Shown: piece by piece, positions 47,490 to 56,407 of the stretch
Layout of the letters: every line of letters begins with the position of its first letter
Position numbering within the stretch: position 1 is the stretch's first letter
Assembly (NCBI GenBank): GCA_029262835.1
Contig: JAJCYQ010000013.1
Location: 16,524 to 80,523, forward strand
Source of the DNA: Bacteroidota bacterium
GTDB lineage: Bacteria > Bacteroidota > Rhodothermia > Rhodothermales > UBA10348
Length of the DNA: 64,000 nt
Reading direction: 5' to 3'
Notes under the pieces: model-generated
What the model saw: only the letters and a program-made list of their open reading frames with translations
What the model was told of the DNA's origin: nothing
Databases searched by the model: none
Program-made: the position numbers and the translations under genes

Positions 47490-49121
47490 ATGCCCCTCCC
47501 CAACCGGCTCTTTCCTGTGCGACCCGTCATCCTGGCGGCCATTCTCCTGCTGCTTGTCGCACCGGCCACCGCCCAGCTTCCCGATCCCGATCAGCCCGAC
47601 CCGGCCGTTGACGTCGAGCACTACGCGTTCGACCTCACGCTCAGCGACGCATCGGACACCATCCGGGGAGCGGCGACGATCCGGGTCCAATTCCGCACCG
47701 CCGACGTGCGCAGCATCACGCTCGACTTCATGGACTACATGACCGTCCGTGATGTCCTGGTCGATGGGCGGCAGGCACCATTCACGCACGCAGACAATGA
47801 TCTACAGATCTCTTTACCCACCGAATTAAATTCGGATAAAACACTGAATGTCCGAATTATATACGACGGAATACCCCAAGATGGCCTCATTATTTCGACA
47901 AACAGGCATGGCGACCGAACATTCTTCGGAGACAATTGGCCCAACCGGGCGCGCCACTGGCTCCCGACGGTCGATCACCCATCAGACAAAGCAACGGTAG
48001 CCTGGACCATCCGTGCACCCGTGCACTACCAGGTTGTGGGCACGGGCCTGCTACTGGAAGAAACCTTTCTCGCGCCCGATATGATGCTCACGAGGTGGGC
48101 AACCAACGTCCCGATCCCAACCAAAGTCATGGTCATGGGCGCCGCCCGTTTTGCGGTGTCGCATGAAGGAGACATCTACGGCGTTCCGGTTTCAAGCTGG
48201 GTCTACCCCCAGGACCGGGACGCCGGGTTCTACGACTACGCCCTCGCCACGCGCATTACCCGCTGGATGACCGACGCCGTCGGGGAGTTTCCATACGAAA
48301 AACTGGCCAATGTCCAGTCCAAAACGCGTTTTGGCGGCATGGAGAACGCATCGAACATTTTCTACTCGGAAGGCTCTGTGACGGGCGAGCGCCGCAGTGA
48401 GGGGCTGATTGCCCATGAGATCGCGCATCAGTGGTTCGGGAATTCAGCATCCGAGAAAGATTGGCACCACATCTGGCTGAGCGAAGGATTCGCAACGTAT
48501 TTCACCCAGCTCTGGATGGAGCATGCCTACGGCCGCGACCAGCTCGAAACGGGCATGGCAGGACTGCGTGAAAGGGTGCTCGCTTTCGCCGACCAGAATC
48601 CGGGCGTCCCCGTCGTCGACGAGCGCATTACCAATCTGATGCAGCTACTCAGCACGAATTCCTACCAGAAAGGAGGCTGGACGCTGCACATGCTCCGCCG
48701 CGAAGTCGGGGACGATGCCTTCTGGCGGGGTATCCGTGACTACTACCGGACGTACCGCGACAGCAACGCCCTGACGCGCGATTTCCGTGCGGTGATGGAG
48801 CGCGCATCGGGCCGTCAACTCGGCGCCTTCTTCGATCAGTGGATTTTCCAGCCAGCCTACCCGGACCTTTCCCTCTCCTGGAGATCGGTCGACGGCGGCG
48901 TGGAACTGACCGTTCGGCAGGAGCAGGATCATCACACGTACGACTTCCCCCTCGATGTCGATACGGTAGCGCCAGACGGCCAGCAGACACGGCACGCCCT
49001 CCGGGTCTCCGCTCGCGAGCAGACATTTCGGCTTGACTTTGACGGCACAGCGACCCGCCTTATCCCCGACCCCGATACATGGCTTCTGGCGCGATTCCGG
49101 ATCTCCCAATCCACGAACTGA
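47490..49121 (+). CDS. M1-family metallopeptidase
   Basis: HEIAHQWFGN...WLSEGFATYFTQLWMEHAYG. Confidence 0.95.
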   Translation: MPLPNRLFPVRPVILAAILLLLVAPATAQLPDPDQPDPAVDVEHYAFDLTLSDASDTIRGAATIRVQFRTADVRSITLDFMDYMTVRDVLVDGRQAPFTHADNDLQISLPTELNSDKTLNVRIIYDGIPQDGLIISTNRHGDRTFFGDNWPNRARHWLPTVDHPSDKATVAWTIRAPVHYQVVGTGLLLEETFLAPDMMLTRWATNVPIPTKVMVMGAARFAVSHEGDIYGVPVSSWVYPQDRDAGFYDYALATRITRWMTDAVGEFPYEKLANVQSKTRFGGMENASNIFYSEGSVTGERRSEGLIAHEIAHQWFGNSASEKDWHHIWLSEGFATYFTQLWMEHAYGRDQLETGMAGLRERVLAFADQNPGVPVVDERITNLMQLLSTNSYQKGGWTLHMLRREVGDDAFWRGIRDYYRTYRDSNALTRDFRAVMERASGRQLGAFFDQWIFQPAYPDLSLSWRSVDGGVELTVRQEQDHHTYDFPLDVDTVAPDGQQTRHALRVSAREQTFRLDFDGTATRLIPDPDTWLLARFRISQSTN

Positions 49122-49134
49122 CAATAAAAAACAG

Positions 49135-50505
49135 ATGCGCGTTCTCAAAACACTCTTTTTCTCGACAGCGCTCCTCTGCTGTGCTTCTACCGGGCCACTG
49201 ATGGCCCAGCCCGCCCTGCTGGACGCGCGCATGTACGAACTGGTAGATGCGGTGGAAGCCGACCGCATCATGGGCGACATCCGCACATTGGCAGACTTTG
49301 GAACGCGCAACACGTTTTCCGATACGCTCTCGGCAACTCGTGGCATTGGAGCCGCCCGGCGGTGGATAGAGGCAGAGTTCCGACGTATTTCAGCAGACTG
49401 CGGCGACTGTCTTGAGGTGTCGACCGAGCGCACGCTCATCGAGGAAGGCAGCTCGTCCCGGGCCGTACGCGACGTCGAGGTGGTCAACGTGCTCGCCATC
49501 CAGCGCGGAACCCGGTATCCGAATTCGTACGTCATCATGGCGGGAGACATCGATTCACGGGCGTCGGACGGCACGGACGGCGTCACCGATGCGCCGGGAG
49601 CCAATGACAATGCGTCGGGCATGGCTGGCGTGATCGAGGCCGCCCGCGTCCTTTCCAGTCGGTCATTCCCAACGAGCATTATCTATGTCGGACTGTCTGG
49701 AGAAGAGCAGGGCCTCTGGGGCGGTGCGCATATGGCCAGCGTCGCCCGCGAAGAGGGGTGGCACATCGTCGGCGTCCTGAACAATGACATGATTGGCAAT
49801 ATTGAGGGCGTAGATGGCGTGATAGACAATCGCTCGTTCCGGATTTTCTCGGAGCCGACGCCCGTCACGGAAACCGAACAGGAGCGCCGGCGCCGGCGCT
49901 TCGAAGGAGGCGAAGTGGATGGGATCTCAAGGCAATTGGCTCGTTACGTCCACCGAACGACGAAGCTCTATATGCCGGAGATGAACCCCACGCTCATTTA
50001 CCGCCTGGACCGGTTCGGGCGTGGTGGACACCACAGGCCGTTCAACGATGCGGGTTTTGCGGGAATCCGGATTATGGAAACGCATGAGAACTACACGCGC
50101 CAGCACCAGGACATCCGTGTAGAGGACGGTATAGCCTACGGCGATGTTGTTGAAGGCGTGAACGCGGACTACGCCGCCAAACTGACCGCCGTGAACATCC
50201 TGACGCTCGCTGGTTTGGCTGCGGCGCCGCCGGCTCCGGACCAGGTCCGGATCGGCGGCGCCGTACGCCCCTCAACTACACTGCAGTGGGATCCTGTCGA
50301 TGACCCCGATCTGGCGGGCTACATCGTGTACTGGCGCGACACCACAGCGCCCCAGTGGCAGCACATGCGCCTTGTCGGGCCAGACGTCACCTCCTACACA
50401 TTGGAAGGCATTGTCATCGACAACTTCCTGTTCGGCGTGGCATCTGTGGGCCGGGATGGCAATCAGAGCGTTGTCGTATTTCCGTCCGGTCGGCTGAGAC
50501 GCTAG
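49135..50505 (+). CDS. M28-family metallopeptidase with C-terminal fibronectin-type domain
   Basis: GDIDSRASDGTDGVTDAPGANDNASGMAGVIEAARVL, YVGLSGEEQGLWGGAHMA, NNDMIGN. Confidence 0.9.
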   Translation: MRVLKTLFFSTALLCCASTGPLMAQPALLDARMYELVDAVEADRIMGDIRTLADFGTRNTFSDTLSATRGIGAARRWIEAEFRRISADCGDCLEVSTERTLIEEGSSSRAVRDVEVVNVLAIQRGTRYPNSYVIMAGDIDSRASDGTDGVTDAPGANDNASGMAGVIEAARVLSSRSFPTSIIYVGLSGEEQGLWGGAHMASVAREEGWHIVGVLNNDMIGNIEGVDGVIDNRSFRIFSEPTPVTETEQERRRRRFEGGEVDGISRQLARYVHRTTKLYMPEMNPTLIYRLDRFGRGGHHRPFNDAGFAGIRIMETHENYTRQHQDIRVEDGIAYGDVVEGVNADYAAKLTAVNILTLAGLAAAPPAPDQVRIGGAVRPSTTLQWDPVDDPDLAGYIVYWRDTTAPQWQHMRLVGPDVTSYTLEGIVIDNFLFGVASVGRDGNQSVVVFPSGRLRR

Positions 50506-50532
50506 AAGCGTCACGTCTGGTGTCATGTGACG

Positions 50533-51027
50533 TTAGTACGTGACGTCGAACTCGCCGTCGGAGATCTGGATCTGCGTCCCGTCGTTGGCGCGACCCGTGA
50601 ACGAAAACGTTCCGGCTGCACCCGAATCATTGAGCGTGGTCACGTTCAACGTACCGCTGAGTGCTGCATATGCCTGCAAACTGGATATCGACCCCTTTGA
50701 ATAGACGCCGGATGCCCCTCCGATTCCAAAGGAGTGACTTCCGGTCGAGGCGTTGGCGAGTGTAAGATTGATCTGCTCCTGCTCGCCCGCCTGGGAGGCG
50801 CCAAGATTGCCCCCGATGGCCAGTACGCCATTCTCAAACTGGGCGATGATTGTGGTCGCATCGAAGGCATTGCCGCCAGCGACAGCCCTTACGGTGCCGC
50901 TGGACAGGTCGTTTTCGCCTGACACGTCATTTCCACCGGAGTCCGAATCACAGGCAACTACAGAGGCCGAAAGGAAGAGGATCAGGGCAAGGCGCGGAAA
51001 CGCGCGCGGTGTGGGAAGAGTGAGCAT
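50533..51027 (-). CDS. Hypothetical lipoprotein
   Basis: MLTLPTPRAFPRLALILFLSASVVACDSDSGGND, lipobox SVVAC. Confidence 0.65.
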   Translation of the reverse strand: MLTLPTPRAFPRLALILFLSASVVACDSDSGGNDVSGENDLSSGTVRAVAGGNAFDATTIIAQFENGVLAIGGNLGASQAGEQEQINLTLANASTGSHSFGIGGASGVYSKGSISSLQAYAALSGTLNVTTLNDSGAAGTFSFTGRANDGTQIQISDGEFDVTY

Positions 51028-51141
51028 GGATACTACGTGGGATGGATGACTTGTCACCCCCAAGCTTACCGCCGCTTCCTCCCCGTATCACTACCCACTG
51101 CCAGGTATTTCACGCTCCCGGGCCCACCGTCAGGACGCGGT

Positions 51142-52851
51142 TCAACACGACTTCAGCACAATCATGGTGAGGTCGTCCGAAAGTACCTGGACGTCGCCCG
51201 TAAAGTCGCGGATGTCTTCGCGCAGGACGTGCATGATTTCGGACGCCGACTTCTGGCGGTGCTCGACGAGCAGCGCCTCCAGGCGCTCTTCTCCGTATTC
51301 CTCCTCGTCCGGGCTCATGGCTTCTGTCACACCGTCGGTGAACATGGCCAGTACATCACCCACCTCGAGCGTGACCACGCCCTTGTCATACGACATGCCG
51401 GCCATGACGCCGAGAAGGAGACCGCCCGTTTCGAGGAGCTCTTTCTCGCCGCCAGCCCTGACGAGTGTCGGCGGATTATGCCCGGCATTCACGTATTCAA
51501 ACGAGCGGTCTGCGTGGCGATAGATCCCGTGGAAATAGGTGATGAACTTGTCGTAGCCCGTATTCTCACAGATGACCCGGTTCATGTGACTCGTGACCTC
51601 GGTCAGATCCAGGTCGAGTGGGGTCAGCACGCGCAGACACGCCTGGGCGTTGGACATGAGCAGGCTGGCCGGCATGCCCTTGCCGGTCACATCGGCGATG
51701 GCGAACAGCGTCACGTCCTCATCCATCCGGATAATGTCGTAATAGTCGCCAGCCACCTCCCGGCTTGGAAGCGCGAGCGCGGCCACCTCCAGTCCATTCA
51801 CATCGGCGAGGCCACTCGGCTGCAGACGTTCCTGAATTTCGCGGGCGAGGCGCATTTCCTCCTCCATCCGTTCCTTCTCAATCTGCTCCTCCACCAGAAA
51901 GGAGTTCTGCAACGAGACGAATGCCAGATTTCCGAGTGCGTAGAGGAATTCCACCTCGTCCGGCTGGTAGTCCTGACCATTCATCTTGGACCCAAGCCCG
52001 AGTACGGCGCCGGTTTCGCCTTTCTGGCGGATGGGCAGCAGCAGCCGGAACCCCATGTCACAGAGCGGGCGCAGATGGTCCGGGCAATCCTCGTCGAGCA
52101 GGATCATTTCAGGCAGGTCACAGAGCGAGCGCATCATGTCGTCGGAAAACTCTTTCCCACTGACGCCGCGCGCTGTAACAATTTGCACGCCATGCCCTTC
52201 CGAGGCCACGGCACCGACCGAACGGATCAGGAAAGCGTGCTTGTTGACCATCATCTGCCCCATGAGGGCAAATGTCAACAGCTTCACCAGGCGTTTTCTG
52301 TCGACCGTCGCGTTGAACTCCTGCGACAGATCGAAGAGCGTATTGAGCTGCTGTACCTTCCCGTCGAGATCGCGGTTGGCTACCTTGAGTTCTTCGACCA
52401 TCATGGAGTTGTGAACCGCCGCCGAGCTCATATTGACCAGCGATGCCATGAACTCGAGTTCCTGCTCCTCGAAGGGCGCACCCGTAAACTTGGAACCGAG
52501 CCCGATAAGACCTATTTCGCGGTGGCCGAACGCCACGGGAAAAACGAGCGAGACACTGCGCTCCCTCAGCGCAGGCGGAACATCGTCTCCGGTCAGGATA
52601 CCGTCGGGCGTGAATTCGTCCAGACGCACAACTTCACCCTCCGGCAGCTCGGCAATACCTTTCGATGCGCCCACCTTGTAGGCGCCTGAGATCGGATCGA
52701 ACAAAAGCGCAGCGCCACGGGTCACGAGCAGCTTTCCCATGGCTGTTCGCAACAGGTTGCTCAGGACGAACCCCAGATCGAGGGACGAGCTTAGTAGTTG
52801 GCTCGTCTCAAAAAGCGCCCGCAGGTCAAAACGATCAGTCTGTACACTCAT
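51142..52851 (-). CDS. GAF-domain SpoIIE/PP2C-family serine phosphatase
   Basis: MRLAREIQERLQPSGLADVNGLEVAALALPSREVAGDYYDIIRMDEDVTLFAIADVTGKGMPASLLMS, FTDGVTEAMSPDEEEYG. Confidence 0.92.
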   Translation of the reverse strand: MSVQTDRFDLRALFETSQLLSSSLDLGFVLSNLLRTAMGKLLVTRGAALLFDPISGAYKVGASKGIAELPEGEVVRLDEFTPDGILTGDDVPPALRERSVSLVFPVAFGHREIGLIGLGSKFTGAPFEEQELEFMASLVNMSSAAVHNSMMVEELKVANRDLDGKVQQLNTLFDLSQEFNATVDRKRLVKLLTFALMGQMMVNKHAFLIRSVGAVASEGHGVQIVTARGVSGKEFSDDMMRSLCDLPEMILLDEDCPDHLRPLCDMGFRLLLPIRQKGETGAVLGLGSKMNGQDYQPDEVEFLYALGNLAFVSLQNSFLVEEQIEKERMEEEMRLAREIQERLQPSGLADVNGLEVAALALPSREVAGDYYDIIRMDEDVTLFAIADVTGKGMPASLLMSNAQACLRVLTPLDLDLTEVTSHMNRVICENTGYDKFITYFHGIYRHADRSFEYVNAGHNPPTLVRAGGEKELLETGGLLLGVMAGMSYDKGVVTLEVGDVLAMFTDGVTEAMSPDEEEYGEERLEALLVEHRQKSASEIMHVLREDIRDFTGDVQVLSDDLTMIVLKSC

Positions 52852-53366
52852 GGGTTTTTGTCATTTGCACCAATGCCCTCATCCAGATGGATAACTTCAG
52901 CCTGCCTGAGGGCCCCTTGGCGCGTATGGATCCGGACGCATGTCTTCACCTGGTGGAATCCTTGCCGGCCGGCGGCCCCTGGATTCACGAACAGCATGTT
53001 ACCAAGCGTTGCGACACGTTCAATCTGCAAGATATGACTGTGGCCGCATACGAATACATCGGGTCGTTTTTTACGCAGCTCGTGTCCCATGCCGCGCTGC
53101 CACCGCGCGGGGTGGCCAGCAATATGGGTCATCATGAACGTGAGGCCATCGACCTCGATTTCCTGGTGCTCCGGCGCTTCGGCGCGGATATCCCACCCGT
53201 CCACGTTTCCATACACCGCCTTGACCGGCGCGAGGGCTTCCAGCGCTACGAGCACATCCATCGATCCAATATCACCCGCATGCAGAATGAGGTCGACGCC
53301 CTCGAAGTAGTGCGCAAGATTGGGGTGGAACCAGCCATGGGTATCCGAAACGATGCCAATTATCAT
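52848..53366 (-). CDS. YfcE/MJ0936-type metallophosphoesterase
   Basis: MIIGIVSDTHGWFHPNL, LILHAGDIGS, GNVDGWD, CGHSHILQIE, NPGAAG. Confidence 0.92.
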   Translation of the reverse strand: MIIGIVSDTHGWFHPNLAHYFEGVDLILHAGDIGSMDVLVALEALAPVKAVYGNVDGWDIRAEAPEHQEIEVDGLTFMMTHIAGHPARWQRGMGHELRKKRPDVFVCGHSHILQIERVATLGNMLFVNPGAAGRQGFHQVKTCVRIHTRQGALRQAEVIHLDEGIGANDKNP

Positions 53367-54304
53367 CGAATCATGAACCGGACACCGACGCGGGCCCGGT
53401 TCCGTGGCCACTCACCCTCGGACGGTGCCCACTGTGAGACAGGAATGCTCAGATAGGGTTCAAACTGGTAACTGGGCCGTTTTATGTCGAGCCCCGATCG
53501 CAGCCAGATGACGCCGCCCTGGTAGTCCGTGGAGGAGCGTTCGGCCTGCCCGGCCACCCATTCCACGAGATCATAACTGCCTCCCTGCACCAGTCCGTGG
53601 ATGAACATGTTGCTGCCCGCCGGATCGAACACAATGCGGTAGCTCGTGGACACATGCATCTCCCACCCGATAGCGCGGTTGCGCAGAAGCAGGTTGTCGG
53701 TCGTGAGCTCCTGGAACCCGACGTGCACCCGCCTCACGCCGATGGCAAAATCGGTCGATACGGTAGGAGAGAGCAGCGATTCGTACAGGAATCCCAGATC
53801 CATCTGAGGAAACCCGCCCCGGGCATCGGACGACGGGTCCACGGCAAGCCGAATGGCATAGTCCGTCCCCTCTTCGTGCCGGAAATATTTTAGTTGGAGC
53901 CAGTTTATGCCAAGCGTACGTCCCGCTGCACTCCCGGAGGCATCTACATAGGCACCGGCATCAAGAGATGGCGTCAGTTGGTACTCGAACAGCAGGTTGA
54001 GCCCGACTGGATCGCTGCCAATACCCGATGCAAGGCCGCCACCCACGGCGTCGTCCCCCTGCAGCAACCCCCGCGGGCGGTAGGACAACTCGGCCGTGAC
54101 AGCGTAACTGTCGTAGAACGTCCGTGATGCCGATTCGCCGCGATAGAACGGGTCGAACATCTGTATGGGTCGCTGCGCCAGCGCGTCAAGTGGCGCGATC
54201 GCCGCAAACGCCGCCAGAACCAGAAGAATACATACGCCATGGCCAACCGCGCGGCGGTGAGCCGCACCCGTTTTCTCGGCGAATATCTTCCGGTATGTCA
54301 TCAT
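53363..54304 (-). CDS. Hypothetical exported/outer-membrane protein
   Basis: Signal peptide to LDALAQ, alternating beta-strand pattern, C-terminal RVGVRFMIR. Confidence 0.6.
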   Translation of the reverse strand: MMTYRKIFAEKTGAAHRRAVGHGVCILLVLAAFAAIAPLDALAQRPIQMFDPFYRGESASRTFYDSYAVTAELSYRPRGLLQGDDAVGGGLASGIGSDPVGLNLLFEYQLTPSLDAGAYVDASGSAAGRTLGINWLQLKYFRHEEGTDYAIRLAVDPSSDARGGFPQMDLGFLYESLLSPTVSTDFAIGVRRVHVGFQELTTDNLLLRNRAIGWEMHVSTSYRIVFDPAGSNMFIHGLVQGGSYDLVEWVAGQAERSSTDYQGGVIWLRSGLDIKRPSYQFEPYLSIPVSQWAPSEGEWPRNRARVGVRFMIR

Positions 54305-54311
54305 ACGTATG

Positions 54312-55001
54312 TCAGCTCGTCGTCAGCTCCAAGGCGGCGCCCGGAGCCAGGACGCGCGTGGCATGACCGGCTTCGGCCATCATCTTCTGCCAGGCATCCG
54401 TGTCGACTTCTATAAGGGGAAATGTATTGAAGTGGAGGGGAATGGTCAACTCCGGGCTCAACATGTCGGCCGCGCGGCGCGATCCAAGCGGTCCCATTGT
54501 GAAGCAGTCACCGATAGGCAACAGCGCCACATCAATGTCGAACTCCTCTCCAATCCACTCCATTTCCATGAACGGACTCGTGTCTCCAGCGATATAGATG
54601 CACTTTCCCTCGGCTTCCAGTATGTATCCGCCAGGGTTGCCACCGTACGTGCCATCGGGGAACGAGGAACTGTGCCTCGCCCAGGTCTGCGTCACGCGGC
54701 CCCATGGAAAGCGCCACGACCCGCCTGTATTCATGGGCTGCACGTTCGTATGCCCGTGCTTTGCTCCCAGATACTGCGTGATCTCGTAATTGGCGACAAC
54801 GAGCGCGCCCGTACGCTTGGCGATCTGCGGCGTATCGCCCCAATGATCTCCATGCGCATGAGTGAGCAGGATCACGTCCGGGTCGAGCGCATCCGGATCC
54901 TGGTCCGTGAGCGGATTGTCCGAAAGGAACGGATCGATGAGCAGCGAGGTGTCTTCAAGATCAATCTGGAGTGCCGAGTGGCCAAAAAAAGTGATTTTCA
55001 T
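54312..55001 (-). CDS. UPF0173-type metal-dependent hydrolase
   Basis: MKITFFGHSALQIDLEDTSLLIDPFLSDNP, LTHAHGDHWGDT. Confidence 0.92.
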   Translation of the reverse strand: MKITFFGHSALQIDLEDTSLLIDPFLSDNPLTDQDPDALDPDVILLTHAHGDHWGDTPQIAKRTGALVVANYEITQYLGAKHGHTNVQPMNTGGSWRFPWGRVTQTWARHSSSFPDGTYGGNPGGYILEAEGKCIYIAGDTSPFMEMEWIGEEFDIDVALLPIGDCFTMGPLGSRRAADMLSPELTIPLHFNTFPLIEVDTDAWQKMMAEAGHATRVLAPGAALELTTS

Positions 55002-55192
55002 GGAGCGTGTCTCTGTTTCGGGGAGATGCGGCGGTTGCGGAGTGGGTTTACGTAGGATCTTCTACAGGTAAGCGGTTCGAATGGGTTCCCTGCGGCGTGG
55101 CCCGTGGCGCCGATCTCCGATTCCGGGGACCCGCGCTGCCGCATGTGAATAGAAGACCGTGCACCCAAGTCCGCAATGCATCCACTGTTACC

Positions 55193-56098
55193 ATGAACAT
55201 TCTTCTGACCGGCGCGACCGGATTCGTGGGCCAATATGTGGCCCGTTCACTCTCCGAAGCTGGGCACACTGTCCGCGCGCTCGTGCGCTCCAAAACGGGA
55301 GGTCTCCGTGGAGCACATGAGCAGGTTGAAGGCGATATCCTGCGGCCGTCCTCTCTGCACGGAAAGGCGGACGGCATGGATGCGGTCGTGCACCTCGTCG
55401 GCATTATCGAGGAGAAGCCCGCGAAGGGCATTACCTTCGACACCGTCCACCATGTGGGCACGCAGAACATGGTTGTGGAAGCCAAGCGCGCCGGCGTCAG
55501 GTCGTTCATCCAGATGAGTGCCAATGGCGCCCGGGAAGACGGTGTTTCAGCCTACCAGACGAGCAAGTGGAAGGCAGAAAACACCGTGTTGCGGGCCGGA
55601 TTCGAACACGCGGTCGTGCTGCGCCCGTCGCTCGTATTCGGGGAGCCCGCGCCCGGCCAACCGGAGTTCTGCTCGCAGCTCGTACGTACGCTGCTCAGGC
55701 CGTTTCCTGTCTGGCCGGTATTCGGAGATGGGGCGTACTGCATGCAGCCTGTTCATGCCCAGGACGTGGCATCGGCCTTTACGGCAGCCCTCGCGCGGCC
55801 CGATCTGAACGGCAAGCGGCTTTGCCTCGGCGGCTCGGAGGCCCTGCCCTACACGGACATCCTGAAGCGGATTGCGCGTGGCGCCGGCATACGCCGGCGT
55901 CCCATGATCAAGCAGCCGGCAGCTCTGATGGCGCCCGTCATATCCCTGTTCGGTGGGTGGGCCCTGCCCATTACGAGTGACCAGTTCCGGATGCTGATTG
56001 AGGGCAATGTGTGCCCGGAGAACAGTCTACAGAGCGTATTCAATATCGAGCCCCGCGCATTTGACGAGGCGGCACTCGCTTACCTGGCTGGCGCCTGA
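55193..56098 (+). CDS. NAD(P)-binding NDUFA9-like atypical SDR
   Basis: MNILLTGATGFVGQYVARSLSEAGHTVRALVRSKTG, QMSANGAREDGVSAYQTSKWKAE. Confidence 0.88.
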   Translation: MNILLTGATGFVGQYVARSLSEAGHTVRALVRSKTGGLRGAHEQVEGDILRPSSLHGKADGMDAVVHLVGIIEEKPAKGITFDTVHHVGTQNMVVEAKRAGVRSFIQMSANGAREDGVSAYQTSKWKAENTVLRAGFEHAVVLRPSLVFGEPAPGQPEFCSQLVRTLLRPFPVWPVFGDGAYCMQPVHAQDVASAFTAALARPDLNGKRLCLGGSEALPYTDILKRIARGAGIRRRPMIKQPAALMAPVISLFGGWALPITSDQFRMLIEGNVCPENSLQSVFNIEPRAFDEAALAYLAGA

Positions 56099-56162
56099 GC
56101 ACGCTCGAGAAGCCCGCTACGTTTTCATCGGGCTTCTCACTGGCGCTGGGCTGATGCATAAA

Positions 56163-56193
56163 AAATGGGGGGCGGCCTTTCGGCCGCCCCCCA
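56163..56193 (-). terminator. Intrinsic terminator between convergent genes
   Basis: ATGGGGGGCGGCC tttc GGCCGCCCCCCAT, T-tract on the minus strand. Confidence 0.7.
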
Positions 56194-56242
56194 TTCCATG
56201 TTCAGGACGAGGACCAGGTCCTTCGTATGCTGTCAGGCCCCG

Positions 56243-56403
56243 GAAGCGTGTTGATGAACCAGCGTGCGCCAGGATGCGAGCGCCGGAATGCCAGATGCAA
56301 GGCGTCCCGACGCCGAATAGTGGTGCTATTCGAAGGAGGGACAACGCCGCAGATGGCGTTTCGCCGCCGCATTAGGGTGTGCGATGGTTTTTCAACACGC
56401 TTC
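56243..56403. mobile_element. MITE/REP-like terminal-inverted-repeat element, copy 1
   Basis: GAAGCGTGTTGATGAACCA ... TGGTTTTTCAACACGCTTC (17/19 TIR match), about 94% identical to 63842-64000. Confidence 0.85.
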
Positions 56404-56407
56404 TAGA

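Noticed and set aside
55998-56375. ORF ending ...PACARMRAPECQMQGVPTPNSGAIRRRDNAADGVSPPH, similar to ORF 63673..63975
   Set aside because: Similarity is due to the shared 161-bp repeat element; no start/SD, and differences are not biased to synonymous sites.
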